The notes beneath the pieces are model-generated. The model worked only from the letters and a program-made list of their open reading frames with translations. It was not told the origin of the DNA and made no database searches. The position numbers and the translations under genes were made by a program. A DNA stretch of 64,000 nucleotides from NCBI GenBank assembly GCA_964036155.1, contig OZ038422.1:60101201-60165200 (forward strand). Reading direction: 5' to 3'. The DNA comes from Diploscapter coronatus (taxonomy: Eukaryota > Nematoda > Chromadorea > Rhabditida > Rhabditidae). Shown piece by piece: positions 38,601-48,997 of the stretch (position 1 is the first letter of the stretch; each line of letters opens with the position of its first letter).

Positions 38601-41600
38601 GATGTGGGTACTCTCGTCTCATATCGCCAGGACGAGGGTAAAAAGTTCCCTTGTTAGATGAAACAAGGGGCAATTTATCTATCCGGAAAGAAAGGATCAA
38701 AATTTTGCGCCAAAAATTCGACTATAAGGATAAGGTTCAAAGAGGAGATAGTGAAAGATAAAGTCGGAAAAATTACTTTTTACCTCTTCCTCTTAGAATC
38801 CCCCTATCTCTAGCCATATGTCTTTTTCTCTGCCAGAAAATCACGTTGTAATGATATATCTCTCAACCACTACACTACGAATACCAGAGGGCTCACTCAA
38901 TCTATGACATCTGTTTCTCTGGCTCTCTAACTTCTCCAGACTAATTCACTATTTCTTCCCTTCCTGCTTCTTTCTTTCTCTCATCCTCATTCGATCTTGC
39001 TCCGAACTGGCAAAAGTCCAGTTGTAAGGCCAGAAAATGTACATCATCGCATCCGATCATTTCCGATTTCCGTGAGGCGAAATTGCGAAAAATGAAAAAA
39101 CGATAAAATTTCGAATTTTTAAAATGCATTTCTTTCAAAGTAAAGTTCCGAAAAAGTAAGATAGAAAGAAATTTAGAAGAAAAGTGATTTTTATCCAGAT
39201 CGGAATATTAAAAATTCAGCCTAACATCAGTTTCGAAGAAAACATCTAACTTTTCTAAAATAGTGAAATTTTATCCTATTCAAAAATGTGTAGGAAGAAA
39301 TGGATTTTGTTAGTCGAAATGAAAAATCTTAGCTTTTCCCTTCCCGTTTGATATTGTTTGTCCTCGTATGTGTGCAAATGCGTTTGCTTGTAGCCGCGCA
39401 GGAGAAACGTAGCGCGCAGCCAACTTCTTGAGACTCACCGAAGGGGAACCAAACAACTATACAAACAACGCCAAACATGGAGATTGCAAAAGAGAAAGCG
39501 GGGCGGACTTTGATAGGCAAAAGCTGAGAAAAATTAGTTGGGAGAACATTTTAGGAGCCTAGGTTACAATTTTTAGATGGTAAGAAAAAGTCATAATGAT
39601 AGTTCAATTATGACTTTATGGATATTTCCTTAACAATCAAACTTTAGATTTTATAATCTGGCATCCAGAAACTCGTAACCAACAAAAATATGTGAAAAGG
39701 AAAATTTAAGAACATTTTGAGACCAATTCCAAAAATTGTAAAAAAAAAAAAACCCCGTGAATTTCTCAAGCTCACGTTTCGTATACTCGTTGTTTCATGC
39801 AAATTTCCACTAGGGAAATGTGCGCGTGTAAAATGCTAAATCCTTTGGCCAAAAAAGGCGAGAAAAGGATGCGCAGAAGTGAAGAAAGAAGCGTGAAACA
39901 AATCAAATTTGGTAGCCAAGTGGTCAGGCAGGGGAAATCGGGCGAAATAACTGCCATTGGGATAGGAAAAATGGTTGCATGGGCCTAACATGAAGCTATA
40001 ACTCCCAACCAAGGTAATTGTCTTTTCAGATAGAAAAAGTAGAAAATGTGAAGACTAACTTTTTCAGGGGAGATAATTTGATGAATTGTGATCTAGGTAA
40101 ATGGGAAGTAAGGTATTAACGAAAGAAAATTCTCGAGGAGCAGCAAAAATTCGAATGAAATTTTGATGAAATGACTAATTTCTATGCGAATCGATTTTAA
40201 TAAAGAGAGGGTTGGTTTTATAAGCTTAAAATGATAACAAACGCCATTATTTAAAATGCGAAAATACACTTTATGAGGCGCCACTGAGGGGGTTAATTTC
40301 CAATTTCCGGCGTTATTTATTTTCTACTGATAAAATTATTTTTTTTAAAAACCTAGACTAATGATGGAGGATAGGAAAATAAAGCCGTCTGGATTATGTA
40401 ACGTTTTTGCAGAAAATTTCTAATAATGAAGAATAGGGGGTAAAACCGCTTGACATAATTTCTCAGCAGTCCATTAAAGATGGTCCAATATAGCGTGTCA
40501 GAAATCAATAAATATCAATCTTGTGAAGGCCGAATAGCATGATTTTTGGAAGAAGAAGAAAGAGGAAAATGACCAGAAATGGTCTAAGACACAGACATTA
40601 TGAAAAATTCACCAGCGTCAATTGAGTAATTAGTCCATGAAAGGGTTGTAGAGTGAAATGGGAAATGGCAAAATTCTTAGAAATCCGAAAAATTATCAAC
40701 GATTCAGTTCCAAAAATGGAAAATTTTCTGTAGAAATATCGAACAACAACAAAATTTGATGATGCAATCTCTTCCTCCATAAATGCCAAAAGATATGACC
40801 CAATCTCAAAACGCCATTAATTCTCATTCCCCTAATTCCTAGCCCTTTATGGGCCTCGAATCTAAGTTCATTGATTCGGGTAATAAATTCCTCTTTATGG
40901 CCCCATGGCATAGTAGTGTGTGTTTCTTTCTTTTGCCTATCCAAGGGCTATGGTCCGGATATCTCTCTTGCCGATCTCTCAGATCCAAATCTAGATTTAT
41001 CCCCCTATCCCTCAAGCTTACTTATGCAACACGGGTAGGAAGTTTCAGAATTGAATTTTTTGGTATTTTTTTTTTAAATAGCGGAACATTTTTCTACAAA
41101 GAAGAAATATGAAATTTTTGAAGGCTTATAAGTTTTTTTAATATAAAATTTAAATGCAATTCAATAATAGCATATAATAAGAAATTATGACAGTTAAAAC
41201 TGAAATTTAAAACCTATCAAAGCCATCAAATTTAGAGATTTGCCAAAAATTTTTCGGATCAGTATTCCACCCCTCAAAAACTCGGAATACTACCCCTAAA
41301 CCATCCGTCCTATATTTCTGAAATCTCTTCGGATCATGAAGCCTCGAAACAGATGCGCTACTGAAAGACTGGCAATGCATTGGGCAGCCGAAACGAAGTG
41401 CGGCAAGAAAAAAACTTGTCTGTGCAGAAAAACGACCATAAAATCAATGTGAATTGGCACATTTCGACGCGGAATTCAGCTGCATGAAGAGGATATGAAA
41501 AGTGGGAGAGTCTAGAGTTTCTGGGATAAAGCTAAAGATTTCATAAATCCCATGGTTTTGGAGTAAGCTAATTTTAGTCCGATTTTGTACAATTTTTATC

Positions 41601-44600
41601 TAGCTATAAATTAGAATAGATGTCAGTTAAGTCTGTCAGTACAAGAAAAAGTTCAAAAAGAAACGATTTAGAATTACAGAAAGCCCAAGAAATGTGAAGG
41701 TTCAGATAATTCAGAAGGATAGTCCAAATTTTGGCCCTTTCTCATTTTTTTATTTTATAAAAATAAAAATTGGCGTACCGTATCGACGTGCCCCTGGTCC
41801 TCTGCGTCTCCGGCCTGTTGTTCGAGTGACTCTGTCTCTGCTACTTTGTCTGATCCGAGTTGGTCGTTCGTTATGTCGTCACTTGGCGAGGTTCGCTGTG
41901 GCAAAAGCGAGGCGAGCAGAGAAATGCTGAAATTTGGGAATTAGAACTTTTGAAACCTTTGATAAGTAGCTTTCGAAACAAAGGACAGATTATGGTATTA
42001 TGGAGGAGAAAAATTAAATGATGCTTCAAATCTTTGAAACTTGTGAAAATTTCATGAGAAAATTTGAATAAACTTTCGAGAAATACGAATGGAATATTGA
42101 AAGATAAAGAAGGGTCAGAAAGTTCAGCTTTTGGAACTTATGAAGTTAGGAAATTCTCTATTTAACCCCAGAATTCAGGAATGATGATTCATGTTCAGAA
42201 TTTGTAAGAATGGGTCTCTTCAATTTTTCTCCCTATTTTCTTTATTTCTCTCATTTTCCTTCTCTATCTCTCTCTCTCTTTATGTTGTGCAATTCGAAAT
42301 GAATGGATGTAATGATTCTGGTCCGGAGGGCCAAAATGCAAGAAGAGTGACCATAAATGGGTAAAGACAAAAGATATAAAGAGAGAGTAGAGAAGAAAAG
42401 ATAAAGATTTCATAAAAGTTCCTATAGTTTGGAAACTTAAAAACAGACTTCGATTTAAAAAATACAGCCTGATTAGGTTTCAGAAAAGGTTGTATAAGAC
42501 TTGAGAAACTTCCGCGAACATTCATTTCGGTAAATTGTTTTGAAGAAAAACGAAAATTCTACAAGGTGAAATTTTTAAATGTTCCCAAATTTGTACTCCC
42601 AAATCCCGAGAACTTCTGGGAACTTCCAAAGATAATCTATTTTCAGACGGAAGAAAGACAAATGTCCAAATTTAGCGTGTAGTTGTTGTACGCGAAGCGT
42701 ACATATCAAAGTGGGATCAGAGAGGAAGAAAATAGAAACTCCAAAATGAGCCAAAAGAGGTCCTAGTTTAAAGAGAAGCATGCATACTTCATAAGGGGAA
42801 GATAAAGGGAAATGAGAGATCAAAACGAGTTGGAGAAAAATAAATAGTATGGAAAAAGAGAATAAAAGGTAGAGAAAAGAGAAATAGAATACAAAAAATT
42901 ATAGACCAAAAGAAGCAGGAGATAAAAGAAAGCAGATGTCTCTCTTTATTCTTTAGAGAGTCAAAGAGTGAACTCAGAGAATCTGCTTCTGTTCCTCTCT
43001 TCAAGTTCAATGCTATTTCTTCCGTCTATGATAATGTCGTTAATAAATTTACATGTTCTTGGGCAAACATTTGCTATAGGAGATAATCAAGAGTTGTTGA
43101 CCCCTAAGGGTAAACGGAGAAACAATCAGAAAGGAAACCGTTAATCAAGAAAAATGGATAAATTCAATCTTTGAACTATAGGATTTTTTTTTTTCGAAAT
43201 TATTCAATTTCAGTAAAGTTGAAAATTATTTTTAGGAATCTGTATAAACATTGCATTAAACAACTCCCCACTAATTTCACTTCATACCATTTTCGAAACA
43301 TATACAATTAAAAATTTCTAAAAAGTAGTTACCAAACCGTAATAAAAACCAGAAAAGATAGCATCATTATGGTTATCTAACTCATCTAGTCTATAACCTA
43401 TGACAATAAAAGGATGACTATTGAGTAAGAATAGAAACTGCACGCACACACCTGTCCGCTAGTCAATGGGTAAAGTGAAAAACAAAGGTGTCACTCTCTC
43501 TTACTATTCTTTAGGTAAGAGGTGTAAATTGGCCTGTCTGACAGGCCAGTAATTACCCGAAACATGGTATATTTGGATAAAGCTAGTAAGAAATAGAAGT
43601 AAAGGTAAACGATACTTGGGAGGTGAAAAGCTATGAATAAAAATGAAAAATAAAAGCCAGTTAGAGAAAATGGGAGAAGAAAATAGTATGAAGTTTTGAG
43701 AAAGACAAAGGTGTAGAAAAGGAGAAATAGTATGGGATTTTTAGAGGTAGATAGAGATTAAAAAGATTCCAAAACCAGAAAGAACAAAAACCTCTCCCTT
43801 TCTTTCCTCGTTCAAAATAAATCTATTTTGTATCGAATTTTCCTCTCAGAAAACATAGAATTTGCGCATCATCTTCACCTAATGGATTTGTAAAAAAACG
43901 CATGGCTTTATCAGTTTTTTTTTTTTTTTTTTTAAATAAACTATTGTAAAGTCTTGGCTCATTTCCAGGTTTTCTGTAGTACAGAATTTTGCAGTATTTT
44001 TTCGTTGAAATTTCGAAAATTTTACTTTTTCCAAAAATCTACAGTAACTTTGCAATAAATTTGGAGGTAAGTTGTGTAAAAAAAATCTTCAAAAATTACA
44101 GTACCTCTTTATGTAAGATGATCTCGGGTATAGGTAAAACGGTGAGTAGGATTGAATGATCTGCGGTAAGTAGAGGGAAAAAGTATGGACATCCGTCGTT
44201 AGAAAGCGGGGAATCGTGATTTCTTGTCGCGAGCAGATCTCGTGGACGAATGATTGTTTAGCATGAAAAAAGGCGTTTTAGAGAGCCTAGAGATAAAAAG
44301 ATAAGGGAAAAGGTGGAAAAGATAGAGTGATAAGGAGTGAGGAAAAGAAAGAAAGAAAATGTTAAAGGGATATAAAGAAAAAGATAAAATGTTATGAAGA
44401 GATCAAAAGAAAAAAGTCAAGCCTGTAGGCTCTCTCACTTAAGAAAGTGCACAAAGCATATACCTTCAGGCTATGTGATTAGAGAGTGAAGGCATAAAAG
44501 AGGGAGAAGAAAGAGAACAGCAAATAGATTAACAAAGAAAATCATGTCTTACAATCATAATCGCGATACTTACAACTCTAATACGCGCTAACCCGATAAT

Positions 44601-47600
44601 TAGGTTGGATCGTGAGGTAAAAAATCGGGAATTTTTGGCAAGCTATAAAAAGTTTGGGTCGGTTTTAAAAAGCAATATTCTGGAAGAAAAATCTTTGAAA
44701 ATCAAAAAATAATATTCATAGACTTTATAATAGAATTTAACCCACAACGGAGAAACACTTGATAGAAATTTAAAAATTCGCTCTTATCCATCAACATTCA
44801 CTCTTTCGACAAATTAGCTTTTCATTTTTGAGCGATGTCCTTCAGAATTTCGATCGAACGTAAGAATTCATGAATGCAGAATAAAGAACGGAGGACAAAG
44901 AGAAAGACATGAAATGACAAAAGATATCAAAATTGCCACAGAATTTGGACTTTATGCATTCCGGAAGAGAAAGAGCGAGAGAATTTAGAAGAGAGTTGGA
45001 GAAAGAAAGAAAGGAAGAAAGAATTTTAGAAAGCTCAAAGAAAGGATATTTTCAAGTACCCACTTCCCAAAATGGTCCTTCATTTCCGAGAAAGAATTAT
45101 CAAATATAGGAGGCGAGAAATTCGGGAAATTTGCAAAATTATCGATTTTCATCTTTTCAAAAAATCCTGAAAGATAAGTCAAAAAATTAAAAGTTATCAT
45201 TTTGTTTTTTTTCCAAAACATTCGAAAAACGTACAAATGAAAGATATCAAGCTTTAATAATTTTTCAGTAAGATCTAACTGAAAAATTAAAAAAGAACAT
45301 ATTTTAGGTTTTAGGAAAGAAAAAAAAACTAAAAAAAAGCTATAAGAAAGTAGGGCGACAGCTCATTTCAAATTTTGTAAATTTTCTGTTACCTTTCATT
45401 ATTTTATTTGAAAAAAAAACCTAAAAATGTAAACTAAATTGTTTTTAAAAATAAGAAAGTACTAAAAAGTAAAGGCAACAGCTCTTTTCGAATAGGGTGG
45501 ATTTCCACGTTGATCCATTCATCTTATTTAGCCAAAAATGTCCTCTTCTTTTTTCAGAAAAAAAGACCAAAAAAGGCCGAAAAACTACCCATAAAATGAC
45601 ATTTCATTTATCAATGCCAAGGGAAAAGGCCTCTTTCAGAAAAAGGATAACTATTCCGAGTAGGGAAAATTTATATTACGAAATCTTAAGGGTAATTATT
45701 TGGAATGGAAAGGGTATGTTTCATAAGTCTTATATAAAAGGTAATGAAAAATTTGTTATTTTTCTTTAAATGTTCAGCATAAATTATTATCAAATTTTAA
45801 AAATTCCAAAAATAGAAATAGTATGTTTAAAATTTTCTAGTTTAAGAGATTAGAAGAAGACATTTGAGAGTTTGAACATTTTGCAATAATTACAGAATTT
45901 TAAATTTGCTGAAAGTGAAAATAGCATATGTCAAGGGCCTTATATTATACAGAAATTCTCAAGAATTTATTAGTAAGTTCGATTCTAGGAATAATCATTG
46001 TTCCCCTGCTGATAAACAATTTTTCTTCTTCTGATAAGCACAAATGCGATAATTGATAATCGGATTGTGATAATGGTGATAAAATTGGATAAATAAATAA
46101 ATCTTTCCCGAGGCAAACTTATTTGTCGCCCGAAAATAGGTCAACTGAACATTATTGGCAGGTAGAGGTAATGAACACATAATACGCATGGTGAGGGCAT
46201 GAAGAGATTTGGGGAGAAATAGCGCAGTTTTAGAAGAAAAAAAGATAGAAAGAAGCGAAATAGTACAGAGATATTAAAGAGGGAAAGAAACAGAAAGTTC
46301 TTTAGAGCGCACGCCAAGCCAATATAATGAGTAATGTCCATACCTGACCGCATGAAAGACCAGAGACAAAGGCAAAGAAAGAGGGTTAGAGAAAGGGAAA
46401 GAAAGAAAGAAAAATAGTGAATCATTTTGAGAGGAGAAAAGAATCAGAAAATGCGCCAGTAGTAAACATGAATATGCACGATAAACGGTACCCTATTGGC
46501 AAAGATAAAGAGGCTCAGTCAAACAATAAACTAATCCCATAATCATAATGATCTAAATATTGCCCTTTAGAGTCGGCAAAGTTGAAGTTCCTAGAAAATT
46601 TTTCTAAAAAGTCATTAAAAATATTTAAAGATTATTTTTTAGTTTTCTGAAAAAGGGGATACATTTTTGATTATTTAGAAGAGGAAAAAATATTATTTTG
46701 AAAATTTCCGAAGAAAATCTTTGATGATGAGAAACATCGAAAGACTAAAAATAGCCGAGATTTTACGAAGCGAATGAAATTGGATTAGGAATAATTTGCT
46801 TCGTCTTCGAAAAGATACCATCAGCATTATCAGTGAAGTTGCAAGTCATTATCAGCGGACTGATAAGGCAAGTGTGAAGAAGAGAAGAATCGATTTTGAC
46901 AGAAGGATAAATGACAGCGATAAAAGTGATAGGGGAAAAGTGAAAATTCCTAATTAGAAACTGATATCATATGCATTCCTTTAGATTACAAGATACTGAT
47001 AGGATTATCTCAAATTTAGATGAAGATATGAGAAGAATTTTACATCTAGTGTAAAATATGGAAATTGTTGGGTAAGTTTCGAGAGATTTATAAAACAATT
47101 GGTCTACTTTATAGATAATTCAATCTCAGTTTGAAAGCTGCAAAAAATCAAAAACGAAATTTAATTGGATGTTTCGAAAGTTTGATAAAATGATCGATTT
47201 ACCTTGGGAATAATTCAAAAGCTTTCGAATGGGCAAGTAAAAATTAAAAATTTTGATAAATAGAATAAGTTTCAGAAGATAGTCAAATTAGGTAAGTTTT
47301 TCGTAGAACAGTGCGATTCAAGTAATAACACTCGAAATAAAATATTTTTCAGTTTCATCAATTAATGAAAGTCCGTAGTATCTCTATTCTATTTCAAGCC
47401 TAAGTCCAAAATTAGGAAATCAAATCGGAGCGCATTTCGAAAGGGTAATCAGCAAGTGAAACATAGAGTCGAAAGTCGATGCCAATTTGATTTGGTGACA
47501 GAAGGAAGTTGTCAAATTTAAATATAACTTGAGGACATCAGATATTGAGATATGAGCTTATCTGGGCAATCTTTCATCTACCCTTTTCCTATGCCTACTT

Positions 47601-48997
47601 TCTCTCTCTAATTTTTAACTTCTCTAACTCTTCAAAACTCCATACTATCCCTACCTTTCTCTGCTTCTTTTCCTCTTCAATTATTCCCTGATCTCTAATA
47701 GTTCATCTATCAAAATCATCCCTGCGTCATGGCTCCCAATTCTGACAGAGTTAATTGGAAACCGGCCAAAATGATGAAGTGATGTAATTCGTTGTCACAA
47801 AGTCAAAGGCCGGATGATTAATGAGGATTAAATTTCGGGATGGAATATCAGGATTTATCAAATTTATTAGGATTTTTCAAGGCTTATGAAATTCAATAAA
47901 TTTAAAATTTTAAAAATTGTCTATTTTTATGTTGTTTTTTTTTATGAAAATTGCTGTCGCATGGTTACGGGTGGATTTGATAAAATGGGAATTAAATTTT
48001 CGGAGTGGGATATCAGGATGTATCAAATCTGTTTGGGCTTTGAAAAGATAAAAAAATTATTTTTAAAATATCTAGAAAAAAAGATTTGATACATCATTAT
48101 TTGTCGGCATCCTCACCAAAAATAATAATCTTTGAAACCTATTTCATTTACTAAAATTTCCAAATTCCCATTTTAATTTCTCTAATTTTTTCCAATCCTC
48201 CAAAAATTTTCCTACCCCGATTAAATCAAGTGGGGCCTTTTTAATTTTCCGGATTAACTTATTTCCAAAAGCCTGATCTGAAAACATTTTGTGCATGACT
48301 CTGTCATTTGCTATCTTTAGCCACCGCTAGAGCTAGAGACGTAGAGTGAGTTTTGTGAAAACACTTGAATTACAGCTTGAGACATTTGCATAGAAATGTG
48401 TGGTAAATGAGATAACTGTCTAACTAGAAAGAAATAGTGTTGAAAATGAAGAGAAAAAGAAAGAGAAAGAGGAAGAAAGTAACATAGTATGGAAAACTGA
48501 GAGCAGAAAAGAAACCAAACATCATAAGGTCAAGTATCAATTGTTTTGGTTGGAAAATCTGCTAATTAGAATGATGCAAACTAATTCCGTCATAAAGAGG
48601 AGGGATTTATATTTGGGTAGACGTCACTTAATTTTCACAAGGATATCGATTTAAACTTTTTTTTTTTGTAAAAATCAGAATTTCAAGTCCGGATAGAAAA
48701 AATTATGGTCAGATTTGGTATCAAGAGATATCCCATAAAAGAGCCAAGTTTATAGTAAAAAATGCTAATTTCAAGAACTAAAAAATTATTTTTAGGTCCG
48801 ATTTAGTATCAGAATGTAGAGAAGGAGGGAAAATCAGATTCTTTAGTTATGTTGTTTATTTTTTTAAAATTAACTATAAACAAAAATTAATAAAAAATGA
48901 CCAACCATTTCTCGCCGATCTGTTCCTCGTCGCTGTCTAAATCGTCGTCGGCGCCGAGTTGGCACACCATCTGCAGCTCGAGGTCGTCAGGGTCCAT
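18598..48997 (-). CDS. mig-10: MIG-10 (lamellipodin/RIAM family RA-PH adaptor), about 30 kb gene
   Basis: MRL-family adaptor linking Ras-type GTPases and phosphoinositides to Ena/VASP and actin in axon guidance and neuron migration. Order from the N-terminus: acidic exon (48904-48997), [10 protein letters not shown] exon (41779-41926), [18 protein letters not shown] exon (28554-28701), [16 protein letters not shown] helix (about 24730-24811), [11 protein letters not shown] exon (about 24450-24624), Ser-rich [10 protein letters not shown] exon (about 23183-23343), [11 protein letters not shown] (about 22049-22139), RA domain from [20 protein letters not shown] (about 21959), [20 protein letters not shown], and PH domain [20 protein letters not shown] to [12 protein letters not shown] (about 21300-20830). 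The tail has [36 protein letters not shown] and a WH2-like [13 protein letters not shown] just before TAA (18598). The match to C. elegans MIG-10 is extensive. Alternative starts are likely at 48997 and at 28701. Confidence 0.95.
19330..24403. promoter_or_regulatory. Candidate 21U-RNA promoters in mig-10 introns (3' half)
   Basis: Cores with the predicted 5' T: 19330(+) to 19374 CAAT; 19431(+) to 19476 TGAT; 23525(+) to 23569 TGGT; 23630(+) to 23674 CGAT; 24358(+) to 24403 TAGT; 20706(-) to 20667 TGAT; 20794(-) to 20754 TAAT. In the giant upstream introns the same pattern is sparser: 30305(+) to 30350, 42477(+) to 42522, 37409(-), 48132(-) to 48093. Confidence 0.5.
23797..24165. mobile_element. 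MITE-like element with terminal inverted repeats
   Basis: AAAATGGCCTTATTTTT near 23797 is mirrored by AAAATAAGGCCAATTTG near 24148. A second, inner inverted pair is GATACCACTT (about 23818) and AAGTGGTATC (about 23944). No coding sequence lies inside. The element is in a mig-10 intron. The ends are degenerate and I do not see a clear target-site duplication. Confidence 0.45.
24870..28500. other. mig-10: mig-10 intron, repeat-rich
   Basis: About 3.7 kb without coding exons. It contains purine-rich repeat units (about 26580-26700 and, inverted, 25560-25620) and AT-rich stretches with many ACCAAA and AAATGGTA words (26100-26450, 27640-27960) that look like decayed nonautonomous elements. A CTGTTTCA word lies on the minus strand near 26127. 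Confidence 0.5.
28554..28701 (-). CDS. mig-10: mig-10 exon with Pro motif; probable start of a short isoform
   Basis: It encodes [16 protein letters not shown] and later [18 protein letters not shown], the conserved Pro-rich entry to the MRL core. The ATG sits directly behind an acceptor (GATGTTTCAG), so the exon can be internal (phase 0 from 41779) or a trans-spliced first exon of a MIG-10A-like form. Confidence 0.85.
37828..38144 (+). repeat. Inverted repeat, left arm (tRNA-derived SINE-like)
   Basis: A 317-bp arm nearly identical, in opposite orientation, to 38342-38654. It contains GTGGCGCAGTGG (38029-38040), a good Pol III box A / tRNA D-arm, followed by GTTGGTCATAAGG, and ends in TTTTTTTTTTTT. 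No box B is visible downstream. I read one substitution and a T-run length difference between the arms. Confidence 0.85.
38342..38654 (-). repeat. Inverted repeat, right arm (tRNA-derived SINE-like)
   Basis: Mirror copy of 37828-38144 across a 197-bp AT-rich spacer. Both arms also give the same spurious open frames. The pair would fold into a roughly 310-bp duplex in the mig-10 pre-mRNA. There is no obvious target-site duplication outside the arms. Confidence 0.85.
38835..38890 (-). repeat. tRNA-like fragment (box A)
   Basis: The minus strand reads TTCGTAGTGTAGTGGTTGAG, a box A / D-arm match, then AGATATATCATTACAACG. No box B or acceptor stem is seen, so this is a tRNA-derived remnant, not a tRNA gene. 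The first part matches the fragment at 53431-53450. Confidence 0.5.
41779..41926 (-). CDS. mig-10: mig-10 long-isoform second coding exon, isolated in the giant introns
   Basis: A 148-bp exon bounded by ATTTCAG (41927 side) and GTACGC (41778 side). After completing a Cys codon it reads [20 protein letters not shown] and an acidic stretch ending GHVDT, then leaves in phase 0, which fits the 28701 exon. It has no usable ATG, so it is easily missed by ORF-based calling. The flanking introns are about 6.98 kb and 13.1 kb. Confidence 0.85.
41940..48890. other. mig-10: mig-10 first coding intron of about 7 kb, dense in purine-rich repeats
   Basis: No exon is supported. Repeats with the core GAGAAATAGTATGG followed by TTTTAGAGA and AAAGA occur near 42825-42915, 43670-43760, 44290-44400, 46210-46290, 46380-46440 and 48430-48500, and inverted near 42230-42285 and 47600-47690. 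There is a T20-type run at about 43914-43934 and a perfect GGCCTGTC/GACAGGCC hairpin near 43533-43549. Confidence 0.6.
48904..48997 (-). CDS. mig-10: mig-10 long-isoform first coding exon
   Basis: It encodes [19 protein letters not shown] and continues [11 protein letters not shown]; the ATG follows directly after an acceptor (ATTTTCAG), as expected for trans-splicing or a 5' UTR intron. It ends in phase 2 with TG. Joined to the exon at 41779-41926 this gives a Cys codon and the string [13 protein letters not shown], which parallels the C. elegans MIG-10B N-terminus. Joining it directly to the 28701 exon would create a stop. Confidence 0.85.

Larger units (their letters stand above)
28702..41778. 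other. mig-10: mig-10 giant intron of about 13.1 kb
   Basis: No exon is supported. Contents: degenerate purine-rich repeats (about 34385-34460, 35865-35940, 37590-37680 and, inverted, 34700-34830, 38920-38990), the inverted repeat pair at 37828-38654, a tRNA-like box A at about 38871, and short words such as ATCCTTAACCATTA (32548, 33223). GC-richer islands at 29440-29530, 36600-36680 and 39330-39430 have no clear gene. Confidence 0.6.

Noticed and set aside
37822..38657. Two near-identical open frames (about 63-77 aa) on opposite strands
   Set aside because: They are shadows of the inverted repeat: the same DNA is read in both arms. They show no protein family features.
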